A stretch of 64,000 nucleotides of DNA from NCBI RefSeq assembly GCF_024679095.1, contig NW_026110527.1, positions 27,501 through 91,500 on the forward strand, in the 5' to 3' direction. Shown here piece by piece: positions 32,641 to 41,092 of the stretch; positions within the stretch are counted from its first letter, which is position 1; every line of letters begins with the position of its first letter. A program made the position numbers and the translations under genes. The notes beneath the pieces are model-generated. The model was not told the origin of the DNA. It ran no database searches and saw nothing but the letters and a program-made list of their open reading frames with translations. Source of the stretch: Eriocheir sinensis (taxonomy: Eukaryota > Arthropoda > Malacostraca > Decapoda > Varunidae).

Positions 32641-32644
32641 GTAG

Positions 32645-33050
32645 TAACAAATGTACGGAAGTGGGGGTAATTGGAAGTGGGGGGGACTGGAAGTGGGGGT
32701 TGGGGGGGTCAGCGGGGGGGTTACGGAAGAGGGGGTATCTAGACCCCCCCCTACCCCCCCCCCTACCCACATCTATTTTACCTTTTCACCCCCCCCTACC
32801 CCTACCCCCACCCCTTACACCCCCCCCCAATTTTTTTTTTTCACTATTTCACATGCCCTAACCCCCCCCCCCCCTCTCTCGGGCTGGCGTACGGAAGCGG
32901 GGGGGTGACGGGAGCGGGGGTAGGTCGGTCAGCGGGGGGGAGGTGACGGAAGAAAGGGCGGTCAGCGGGGGGGTGACGGGAGTGGGGGTAAGACGGTCAG
33001 AGGGCCGTCAGCGGGGGGGTGACGGAAGTGGGGGGCATGCACAAAGTGAG
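32645..33050. repeat. G-rich degenerate repeat at the left edge of the Polinton
   Basis: Units resembling gtcagcgggggggtgacgg-agtgggggta recur from 32650 to 33040, with a C-rich stretch at 32735-32880. The many runs of four or more G could form quadruplexes. It separates the satellite from the virus-like element. Confidence 0.75.
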
Positions 33051-33058
33051 GGTAATTG

Positions 33059-33091
33059 CTATTGTTGTTGTTGTTGTTGTTGTTCTTGTTG

Positions 33092-33157
<66 letters not shown>
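33059..33157. repeat. (TTG)n then (AC)n
   Basis: A GTT/TTG run at 33059-33092 is followed by about 62 bases of AC ending just upstream of the ATPase TATA box. Confidence 0.95.
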
Positions 33158-33160
<3 letters not shown>

Positions 33161-33167
33161 TCTGTGC

Positions 33168-33174
33168 TATATAA
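33168..33174 (+). promoter_or_regulatory. TATA box upstream of the ATPase gene
   Basis: TATATAA lies about 45 bases before the ATG at 33218, a position fitting a core promoter. This is inferred from sequence only. Confidence 0.5.
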
Positions 33175-33217
33175 GCATCATACTTTAATAATTACCATCA
33201 TTAATAGAGTTTCCGCT

Positions 33218-34006
33218 ATGACTGAGACATATTCAGAGAACCTTCTCGATATTTTCCAATATCCTGCGCGCATAATAGTTGCAGGATATAGCAACTCTGG
33301 AAAATCGGAACTTGTACAGCAGCTTATTCTGAAGTATCATGAAAAGTTCAAAAAAATTGTCATATGTGGCTTAACGTCTCATCCTCTTCAAAGAAATAAA
33401 GAAATAGGACCTAAAGTTATAGTGTCATCTGAAATAATTGATCCAATTGCCAACGAGGATACGTTTGATCAGAGAGGGACATTGTATGTACTTGACGATA
33501 TTTTCATTGATGCTGTAAGGAACAAAATTGTGGTTGATGCTTTTACTCGCGGACGGCACAACAATATTTCATGCATATTTATCACTCAAAATCTATATAT
33601 GGGTGGAAAGCATGCAAGGAATATTAGTCTGAACTGTTCTCATTTCCTCTTGTTAAGACAGCGCGATTTATCTCAAATTCACACTCTGGGCAGACAAATA
33701 TTCGGGAAGGGGAAGGCAAACCTGTTTGTAGATATATATAAATATGCTGTATATTCACGTCCTTATGGATATCTTCTTGTTGATTTGGGTATAAATACTC
33801 CTGAGTCCCTACATTTTAGCTCAAACATTGTTGGAGAACCCCAGGTGAACGCGTATTCAATGGTGAACTCCAGGAAGAAGGAACTCTTACACGCACTATA
33901 CTCCCAACATAACGAACCCTATGGTTTAAGCTCTCAGGCGAAATTATGGGAGAAAGCAAAAAGTATAAATCCGGCAATAACACGTGATGACGTATTCAAC
34001 TTTTGA
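33218..34006 (+). CDS. FtsK/HerA-type DNA packaging ATPase
   Basis: The frame is intact, 262 codons from ATG 33218. The open frame extends further upstream only through the AC microsatellite, so this ATG is preferred. The Walker A motif GYSNSGKS lies at about residues 24-31, and a hydrophobic Walker B-like YVLDDIF lies at about residues 89-95. This is the A32-like ATPase of Polintons and related double jelly-roll viruses, which pumps DNA into the capsid. A polyadenylation signal AATAAA follows at 34012. The downstream integrase continues in the same reading frame after the TGA. Length is typical for the family. Confidence 0.9.
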   Translation: MTETYSENLLDIFQYPARIIVAGYSNSGKSELVQQLILKYHEKFKKIVICGLTSHPLQRNKEIGPKVIVSSEIIDPIANEDTFDQRGTLYVLDDIFIDAVRNKIVVDAFTRGRHNNISCIFITQNLYMGGKHARNISLNCSHFLLLRQRDLSQIHTLGRQIFGKGKANLFVDIYKYAVYSRPYGYLLVDLGINTPESLHFSSNIVGEPQVNAYSMVNSRKKELLHALYSQHNEPYGLSSQAKLWEKAKSINPAITRDDVFNF

Positions 34007-34978
34007 GAAGCAATAAAACATATACATTGCATAAGCTACAGACTAAAAATTTCCCCGGCAAAGATAATAGCCTCAAAACCCAAAGTAATCATGGCTGCCG
34101 ATTTAGCAGACGTGAGACATATAAGAAAGGAAAATAATAACATAGGCTACTTGTTGGTATGCATAGACGTGTTTTCTAGGTATATGCAAGTTGTCCCGTG
34201 TCGGAATAAAGACGCAAATACTATGCTCGTGGCCTTTAAACAAGTGGTGGAAAATAAAGATTCTGAAGGCTTACGAAGATTAAACACCGACTTGGGCACA
34301 GAATTCTGGAATCGAAAAGTAAGAAACTATTTATGTTCCCGGGGCATTAAGCTATACAGTGTGTACTCAAGTGAGATCAAAGCAGCCTTGGCAGAGCGGG
34401 CCATTCGTACACTTAAAGCACGCATCTACAAGTTCATCACGTCTCAAAATTCTTCAAGATATATTGATCAGCTGCAAAACATGGTCAGTGCCTACAACCG
34501 CTCGCCCCATTCTGGACTGAAGAACAAACAAACTCCCATTGATATTCATAACTTAAAAAACCCATCTGCAATCAAACGGCAATTCCACGCAATGTATAAA
34601 AACCCGAAGCAACCAGCGTCTTCCATCAGTTCTCGACTGGCAGTTGGGAAATAGTTCGCCTTGTTGGAAGTGCTCGTTCCTCTGTATTCCATAAAGGATA
34701 CACGCAGCAAAATACTCACGAGCTCTTTCGCATAAAATCAATTAAACACAAGAATCGCCCAAGAACTTATCTCTTAGAAGATTTGTCTGGAGAACCAATA
34801 CAGGGGATATTCTACGCGCCAGAGCTCGTCTTAAGCGCTCTGCCTGAGACATACGATATTAAAATACTGCGTTCACGAAAAAATAAAGGAAAAAAAGCAG
34901 TATTTTGTATCGTGGCTGGGATACCCTACTTCATTCAACAGCTGGATTGACGCTAATGATATTGTAGAAAATGCTTAA
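34007..34978 (+). pseudogene. Retroviral-type integrase with chromodomain-like C-terminus
   Basis: The catalytic core carries ADLADV (34098), TDLGTEF (about 34289) and AERAIRTLK (about 34392), which supply the Asp, Asp and Glu of the DDE triad. The first ATG in frame is 34091, but the frame is open back to the ATPase stop. The core frame ends at a TAG at 34654 after a one-base slip near 34640-34648. The continuation in another frame is broken again at an A-run near 34890-34896. The final segment, with FVSWLGYP and SWIDANDI, resembles the chromodomain tail of Polinton integrases and ends at TAA 34976-34978. The enzyme would insert element DNA into the chromosome. An N-terminal zinc-binding region is not clear. 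Confidence 0.85.
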
Positions 34979-35308
34979 AAGACACCACTCCTCAGTGCAC
35001 ACAAAAACTTTGTCTTACTTTTGAAGAAATTAAAAGTAAAAGATAGAAACCGTGCTATTAAGCAAGCAGCTCGAGAACAATTGAACTGTATATCTGAAAT
35101 ATTTTCCAATTTGTTAAAGAAGCACCTCACCCTCAATAGCAAAGTTATCAAGAAATTACGTAACTATCGGGAAGACATACGTGCCATAGCTAGAAAGAAA
35201 ACTCCTCTCCATAAGAAAAGACTTATATTGACATCGAGACTGGGCGGTAATATATTAGCTGCTATATTACCTATTGCCGCTTCCTTGATCGGAAAATTAT
35301 TTGGATAA
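34971..35308 (+). pseudogene. Small basic protein with hydrophobic C-terminus (Polinton PX-type)
   Basis: A probable ATG at 34971 overlaps the end of the integrase. The first frame stops at a TGA near 35022 because of a one-base slip in a T-run. From there a long frame continues to TAA 35306-35308, about 110 residues in all. The middle is rich in Lys and Arg, and the end is a glycine/alanine-rich hydrophobic helix (ILAAILPIAASLIG). Small proteins of this layout lie next to the integrase or capsid genes in many Polintons and may be minor virion or membrane-active proteins. Function is not established. Confidence 0.6.
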
Positions 35309-36012
35309 TGCGCACGTATTATCTTGTTCCTGAGTCTACCGCTGAGCGTGTTTTAACGGGTATTAAGCCTAAATGCGCCAACTCCACGAGTCCGGGGGTC
35401 AACGGCCAATCGTGTTTCAACCCACAGTCGACCCATCCCGATCATATGCCGGTCTCTGAACATGTGCCAGCAAGCAGCAGCGGTCCTGTCGTGTCGTCCC
35501 ATGGTGCAAGACCAAGCACTCCTACAAGATTGAACCCGTCGTCTCGCTCTGTAAGAAAGAAAAGTTACGAAAAAAAAGAAAATATCGCGATCTGGTGTAT
35601 ACAAAACCACAAAACTACCACCCGTGGAACTTAGAGTCACAGGGATTAGGGAGAACAAGATATCCTCCAATCCTGAAATAAGTAATTTAATACCTCTGTA
35701 TGTTAAAAGTATCGACGTGCCATACGTCAATATGATGCTAGAACGAATAAAGACAATCCCATCGTAAAATGGGATAGCCGAGGCAACCTATTGTCTTCTG
35801 TTCGATCCTCAAATATCCTGTACATGTTGAATTTACTCTCTAATGCAAGTCAAAACCCAACGATTGCTGACATTGCTGATATAAAACACATCATTGACGC
35901 CACGGGTGTATTACCTAGCGAAATAAAAAATACGCGCGTGCGGCAAAAGTTTCAGGGATCTGGTTTCACCAAACAACCATCGTTGGCAACTTACAGATGG
36001 GACCCATATTAA
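35308..36012 (+). pseudogene. Polinton PY-type conserved protein, frameshifted
   Basis: The ATG at 35308 overlaps the preceding stop (TAATG), suggesting coupled expression. The first segment begins MRTYYLVPES and is Ser/Pro-rich. The frame then breaks near 35570-35620, continues in a second frame with LRVTGIRENKI and IPLYVKSIDV to a stop at 35766, and in a third frame from about 35768 (KWDSRGNL) to TAA 36010-36012. The C-terminal part is rich in short hydrophobic helices. Proteins starting this way are common in Polintons and adintovirus-like elements. Their role is unknown, possibly a minor capsid component. Confidence 0.55.
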
Positions 36013-36200
36013 ATCCGCTTTTCCAATGTGCTAGTGCAGTCCTACATTGTGATTCAAGAAAGAAACAGAATCATGGACGTTGTAGATACTGAACCGCGTT
36101 GGACGCGCGGCTTATACAGAGGGGGCGGCGACGTCATGGAGAGAGAAATGCCGGAGGCGAGAACGAACACGCTCGGACACGGTGGTGCCCCGAGCGGGCT

Positions 36201-36208
36201 TATAAGAG
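36201..36208 (+). promoter_or_regulatory. TATA-like box before the macro-domain-like gene
   Basis: TATAAGAG sits about 97 bases upstream of the ATG at 36298 within a GC-rich segment. Together with a downstream AATAAA it suggests an independent transcription unit. This is inference. Confidence 0.45.
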
Positions 36209-36297
36209 AGAGCAGATGGGACGATGGTTCGCTACTCGTCCCTCGCCATCAGCTGAAGCGGTACTATTCATCACTCACCAGTATACCAGAGGACACC

Positions 36298-37032
36298 ATG
36301 TCGGACGCCTACGTGTTCAACTACAAAGACGGTTCTCCTGGCGATGACATCTACCGCAACAACAAGACCATCATCGTTTCTTCCCTCAACTGCAGTTCCT
36401 GCTACGAGAAGAGGGGTTTACTGGACGCTTACATGGATTATACCCGCACAGTAATCTCTACCGCGAAAGAAGCCCGATCTATCAACTGAACAGGTGTCGC
36501 TGGGAAGATCGTGGTATTCCCGGTAGTCTGCATGAAAATCTCCCTTATGTGGCGTGTATCCTAACCCAATATGCTCCTGGCCGCGAACTGGAAAATAACC
36601 CTATAAACCAAGGATATCTTCAGACGTCAAGAGATCAAAATTTCATTCGTGGGGTAAAGGAAGACAGTTATGATAACCGCCTCCGCTGGTTTAAAGAGTC
36701 CATCACAAAACTGGTAGAATGGGTGATTAAAAGCAACATTACAAGTGTCGTCTTCCTACAATATTGCAAGCGCTGGAATTCTTTACGTGTTGTGGAAAGC
36801 TGACTACCAACCGCATCTCCAAGAGGCTGCGGCTGAACTCCAACTGCATAATATATCGTGCGTCATCCTGGACAGATGGTGGACCTGCGATGAGCCTGAA
36901 ACAAAATTAACTCTATCTGTGTCTCCCGAGCGAAACAGGAAGAGGAAACTGGTGGATACAGAGGACGATGCTGTGGCTGACGAATGGAAAAGAAAACGGG
37001 ACGGTGCTGTAGTCGACGTGGGTCCTGAATAA
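36298..37032 (+). pseudogene. Macro-domain-like accessory protein, frameshifted
   Basis: The gene lies between the PY-type and penton genes and is visibly GC-richer than both. From ATG 36298 it reads MSDAYVFNYKDG, then TIIVSSLNC, resembling the first strands of macro domains (ADP-ribose binding or hydrolase fold). The frame breaks near 36440-36485, and a second frame carries CRWEDRGIPGS (about 36491) and LPYVACILTQYAPG. A third frame begins near 36760, where a NIG-GLAGG-type loop would be expected but is degenerate (NIASAG). The C-terminus, ending at TAA 37030-37032, is charged and has two basic clusters (NRKRK, KRKR) that could be nuclear localisation signals. The open frame also extends upstream to 36028. 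The macro assignment is from pattern recognition only. Confidence 0.45.
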
Positions 37033-37089
37033 CTATAGCTCCAGACAATTTCCCAATAATTATGTACATCACTAAATGTAAAATATGTC

Positions 37090-37095
37090 AATAAA
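37090..37095 (+). terminator. Polyadenylation signal after the macro-like gene
   Basis: AATAAA lies about 58 bases after the stop at 37032. Confidence 0.45.
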
Positions 37096-37163
37096 TAACA
37101 ATGTAATGATGTTTAGTATGATTTACCTTCAATATGTAATTGGCATCTCGTCATGTCTACCTC

Positions 37164-37170
37164 TATATAA
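37164..37170 (+). promoter_or_regulatory. TATA box upstream of the penton-like gene
   Basis: TATATAA lies about 45 bases before the likely ATG at 37214. Confidence 0.45.
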
Positions 37171-37200
37171 TGAAATAATTATAATATTTATTCTAGTGTC

Positions 37201-38079
37201 TTGCTTGTTCTAAATGGAGTAACATCATATATATTTTACCAGCATTGCGGATGGGAAATTTACCCCAATTCCAGCACTAGCTTTACTAATAATATACAAA
37301 CTCTAACATTAGACAAGGACGTGGAATATGAAGTCGGTCTACTGAACGTGTTGCTTCCCCGTCGGTATTACATTGTTAAACCGGGTGAACCAGAGTGTAG
37401 TATACACCTTGAATGTGGTATAAGACCAACGTCAGATTCAGAAGCTATTGAAAGACGCACACTGTCAAAGGCTATTAATGCTAATATCTTGTATAATGAC
37501 ACTGGGTATTTGCTGATGTGTGTTAACGGTATAATAACGACATTGATAAAGGAGATGGTCGATGGATACAACTACCATTTACTAGCGTATTCTAGAGAGG
37601 TTCTTGCATTTAGCTCCACAAATGATCATTTAACTTTGTTCTGCTACAATGGTTATCATCCACAAGTTGTATTTATTAAGGTTTCCTTTGATGCGCGACT
37701 GGCCCAGGTTCTCGGTTTTGTCCCCAACTTAGGTTATGCTGTGTTTTCTTCCTTGGGTACACATGAAGAACAAAAAAAACCCATTCTTGTTCCGCTACAT
37801 GGTCATGCCCCTCTGTTGAGAAATGGTGACGTACAGTGTGTTCTCATTTACACTGACCTTGTCAATCCCTCTAGGTATGCAGGGAAAAATGTAAATATTC
37901 TTGATGCCTTTTCGCTCTCCGGAGGTCTAACAAAAGGCGTGCATCCAACTATATATAAGTCCCTTAAATCCAAAGTAATTGATTCGATTTCTATTAAACT
38001 CACAGATCAAAAAGGTCGTCCTATGCATTTCGAAGAAGGATACCCTGTTACATGTTTACTTCATATCCGATCGCGTTGA
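37201..38079 (+). CDS. Penton-like minor capsid protein
   Basis: The frame is open for about 290 codons to TGA 38077-38079. It contains a C-terminal block with CVLIYTDLVNPSRYAGKNV (near 37840), a pattern typical of Polinton/adintovirus penton or minor capsid proteins, which form single jelly-roll pentamers at capsid vertices. Earlier, EYEVGLLNVLLPRRYY marks the start of the jelly roll. No in-frame ATG is present at the 5' end. The ATG at 37214 is in another frame and meets a TAA after two codons, so the start is probably lost to an indel. It is followed by the core-like and major capsid genes. Confidence 0.8.
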   Translation: MLVLNGVTSYIFYQHCGWEIYPNSSTSFTNNIQTLTLDKDVEYEVGLLNVLLPRRYYIVKPGEPECSIHLECGIRPTSDSEAIERRTLSKAINANILYNDTGYLLMCVNGIITTLIKEMVDGYNYHLLAYSREVLAFSSTNDHLTLFCYNGYHPQVVFIKVSFDARLAQVLGFVPNLGYAVFSSLGTHEEQKKPILVPLHGHAPLLRNGDVQCVLIYTDLVNPSRYAGKNVNILDAFSLSGGLTKGVHPTIYKSLKSKVIDSISIKLTDQKGRPMHFEEGYPVTCLLHIRSR

Positions 38080-38151
38080 ATCTTTGAGTACATTTTGCTG
38101 TATTAATAGGAATGTTGTCCATTTGAAAAAAACAGTCTCCTCGCCGCCACC

Positions 38152-38556
38152 ATGCGGGTTACATTCATCCCTCCTTCCGTAGCAGAATATCATACCCTGT
38201 TTTCGAATGGCAAACAGATATCATCCCGAGGGAGTGGTATTGATGATATAGTCACACTTTCTTATGAACCAAGCTATCACAGAGGCGGGGGTTTATTCTC
38301 GGTTTTAGCAGGACTCGCTAACAGAGCTTTCCCTTTCCTAGTGAAAAATGTCATTGTGCCTTCAGCTCGAACATTTGGAAACAACGTTCTAGATGATATT
38401 TCACAGGGAAGCAACTTGAGAAGCTCTATAAAAAAGCATGTAATTAATTCCTTAAAGCAAGCTGCAATGAAATTGACTAGAGGAAGCGGGAAAAAGAAAG
38501 TCAAGCGAGTCGGGAGGAAAAGGTGTCATAAAAAGGACATCTTTACCGAGTTGTAA
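38152..38556 (+). CDS. Basic core-like virion protein
   Basis: The frame is intact, 134 codons. ATG 38152 is preceded by a textbook Kozak sequence, gccgccacc. The middle has a glycine-rich start and a hydrophobic stretch (GGGLFSVLAGLANRAFPFL, about residues 44-62) followed by VGK/ARTFG-like helices. The C-terminus is strongly basic (GSGKKKVKRVGRKR). The layout recalls small DNA-binding or membrane-lytic virion proteins found between penton and major capsid genes in Polintons, comparable in style to adenovirus core or pVI-type proteins. Exact homology is unproven. It sits 22 bases before the major capsid ATG. Confidence 0.65.
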   Translation: MRVTFIPPSVAEYHTLFSNGKQISSRGSGIDDIVTLSYEPSYHRGGGLFSVLAGLANRAFPFLVKNVIVPSARTFGNNVLDDISQGSNLRSSIKKHVINSLKQAAMKLTRGSGKKKVKRVGRKRCHKKDIFTEL

Positions 38557-38578
38557 TCATTGTTGAACTAAGAGCAGT

Positions 38579-39928
38579 ATGGCGAGCATCACCAGCGCGG
38601 TTGGTGTCGGGAACCCGCGTTCTCCCCTGGGGCAATATGCCGCCGGTGTCAGTGAATTGTTTCCCCGCCCTAACAAAATGAAATTATTGGAAACAACGAT
38701 TGCCTCCCGTTATGATGCTGATGTTTTACCTACTAACCTCGGATTCAATATGAAATTATCCGATAGATATATAGAATTTCTCATTCCTGGAACACTTGGC
38801 AGTTTTATTGATTTGGGGAAATTGGTGTTGCACACCTCTTTACGCTTAACTAAGCCAGACAATACTACTCCTCTCGAAGACGCTCAACACGTTGAATTTG
38901 CAAATAATACCGCGCACAGCCTATTCAAATCAGTGCAATGTTTTTTGGGAGATGTAGCTGTTGACAATAATGTACTTTATGGGTACACGTCATACGTTAA
39001 AATGCTGAATACTTTGTCGCCCAACAAATTGAATACAATTGGAGCCAATGCTAATATTACCATCCCAGAGAACGGTTTTATTTCCAAAGTAACAGCAGAA
39101 TACTTTGACAATGCCAGCGCGCAACACAAGACCATTATGAAGCGGGTTAAGACTCACGGTATACAACTCTGTACCCCGCTTCTTCTGGATATAAGTTCTT
39201 TAGACAGTTACTTGCTCGATGGTATTTCGATTAGACTCAGAATGGAACTATCTAGTAATGCATGGCTGCTAAATTCTCCAACTGGCGATAACATTCGTCT
39301 GCATATAGATTCAGCCAAGCTGCTTTATACGCGACTGTTTCCTTATCCTAATGCACTTCATGCTTTGAACGCGTCTCTCGCCACAGGAAATCTTTTGAAA
39401 TCGACATTTACCAAAACCCTCTTGAAAACCTATGTGCTAGCCAAAGACCAAACCTCAGGAACGTATGATCAACCGTGGGGTGATGTTATTCCGGAAAAAC
39501 TCTCGCTTATTATAACGAGCATGGAAGCTCATTCTGGCGACTATACGCTAAATCCATTGTATTTGAGCCATGGCGATATAAGTCAAATAAGCTTAAGTGT
39601 TAATGGTAGAACCATGTATAATATTCCTAGTAAATTCCCTCATGACTATGCTGAGCTCTACCATCGTACTTTGGATGCACTTGGTTTTCACAAAGACCAT
39701 TTAATCGGAAAGGATATTTTCGGCAAGGGGGCAATGATTTGCACATTTGATTTGCGTGCTGAAAACTTGAATGATAATTTGCCCGTTGAAATGAATGGGG
39801 GGCTTAGACTTAGCTTGAATCTAAGCAAGGGAGAAAACGAGAACCGTCTGTTGATACTGTTTGGCGAAACAGTGGGTATAATAACAGTTAATTCTGAAAG
39901 ACGGCTGCAGTGTGATGTGCGCGCTTGA
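38579..39928 (+). CDS. Major capsid protein, double jelly-roll
   Basis: The frame is intact, 449 codons from ATG 38579 to TGA 39926-39928. Length, position and sequence character fit the Polinton hexon-like major capsid protein, for example YIEFLIPGTLGSFIDLGKL near the N-terminus, FVLAKD-like KTYVLAKDQTSGTY in the second half, and GGLRLSLNLS near the C-terminus. The protein forms trimeric capsomers with two vertical jelly rolls per subunit. Its integrity contrasts with the broken replication genes. It is followed 12 bases later by the protease. Confidence 0.88.
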   Translation: MASITSAVGVGNPRSPLGQYAAGVSELFPRPNKMKLLETTIASRYDADVLPTNLGFNMKLSDRYIEFLIPGTLGSFIDLGKLVLHTSLRLTKPDNTTPLEDAQHVEFANNTAHSLFKSVQCFLGDVAVDNNVLYGYTSYVKMLNTLSPNKLNTIGANANITIPENGFISKVTAEYFDNASAQHKTIMKRVKTHGIQLCTPLLLDISSLDSYLLDGISIRLRMELSSNAWLLNSPTGDNIRLHIDSAKLLYTRLFPYPNALHALNASLATGNLLKSTFTKTLLKTYVLAKDQTSGTYDQPWGDVIPEKLSLIITSMEAHSGDYTLNPLYLSHGDISQISLSVNGRTMYNIPSKFPHDYAELYHRTLDALGFHKDHLIGKDIFGKGAMICTFDLRAENLNDNLPVEMNGGLRLSLNLSKGENENRLLILFGETVGIITVNSERRLQCDVRA

Positions 39929-39940
39929 AGCGGCTGTGCG

Positions 39941-40438
39941 ATGAACAACATGGAGATTGAAAGAGGATTGAGGGGCACATAGGAAAGCAAGCCTTGTTTT
40001 TAGGCGTGTTATTGGCAGACGAGGTAAACTCTATACCTCGATATAGAAAACCTATAGTGTGCATCGTCAATACGCTACCAAGTTATTCTAAAAGAGAAAT
40101 GGGACACTGGATTTGTCTGTACTATGAACCGGGCATGGCAGTGTTCCTAGATAGTTATGCTCTCGATCCAAAATTATACTCTGATCATTTCAAATATATT
40201 GATTACCCCGGGCTCAGTATGTATAAAAATGCATTTCGACTTCAAAGCACGCGAAGCGATGTGTGCCATGTACTTTGCCTACAATGTTTCGCACTTGGGT
40301 GTAAGAGAAACTCTTGAAAAAATATGTATGGAGTTTTCCAAGACCGAATATTCGAGGAATGATGAACACGTGATGCGATTCGCTTACAGCAAGTTTATAA
40401 TGCCCGTATGTCATCAAACATTTAACACGTGTTCATAA
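39941..40438 (+). pseudogene. Adenain-type maturation cysteine protease, frameshifted
   Basis: ATG 39941 starts a short frame that hits a TAG near 39980 because of a one-base slip. The main frame then encodes GHWICLYY (about 40100), containing the catalytic His, and FLDSY (about 40147) with the acidic residue. The frame slips again near 40250-40262, just before the catalytic Cys region (DVC in one frame, MCAMYFAY in the other), and ends at TAA 40436-40438. Adenovirus-like proteases (family C5) cut capsid precursor proteins. Length of about 165 residues is usual for Polinton proteases. Both breaks would inactivate it. Confidence 0.8.
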
Positions 40439-40439
40439 A

Positions 40440-41086
40440 AAGTAAGTATTGACTTATTGATTTTTTCATATTGAATTGTATTACATTCCATGAAACTATT
40501 CTAAGCATAAATAATTTTCTAGTTCCTTTATCGGGGGGTGGGGTGGTTGTATACCATGCTTAAATCAGAGGTCTGGCTCCACTCACAGGTCCTCACTCGT
40601 CACCGCCACTACCCCGTGCAGCCCCCGCCCCGCCCCGCCCCGCCCCGCCCAGTCCCGGGCCCCGAGCAATCCTGTCGCATCCTGTCGCCGCACCTCTCGC
40701 TACCGCCGCCGCCGCCGCCGCCCGCCTGATTTGGCGGGCAGTCTTTATGCATGAGCCGGATCGAAACATAAAAGCGTTTTATTCATGTTTCCACAAATCG
40801 AATAAATTTTAAGACAATTATTGTGTTTTTTCATCCGTTTCTTTTTTTTTTTTGATAAAGGTCATATAAACAAGTCAAACAAACTCAATGTTTATTGGAA
40901 TTTGGTCAAATTATGATTCAGATTCATCATGTGCAATTTTATAATATCATAGGCTCCAACATTAGTCCTATATACAGAATATATTTACATATATTTTATA
41001 TTTAACATAAAATAGCAGGCAAATTCTTACACTATAAACAGTATATACAACATTCACACCAGTCCTATCTTATAAACAGCTACAAT
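40440..41086. other. Convergent intergenic region with GC-rich island
   Basis: This lies between the protease and the convergent polymerase gene. From 40595 to 40735 it is strongly GC-rich, with a cccgccccgccccgcccc tract and a (CCG)n run. The remainder is AT-rich and contains AATAAA sequences on the plus strand near 40800. No coding region is supported. Confidence 0.55.
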
Positions 41087-41092
41087 TTATTC
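41087..41092 (-). terminator. Polyadenylation signal overlapping the polymerase stop
   Basis: On the minus strand AATAAA covers the TAA stop of the polymerase frame. Confidence 0.45.
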
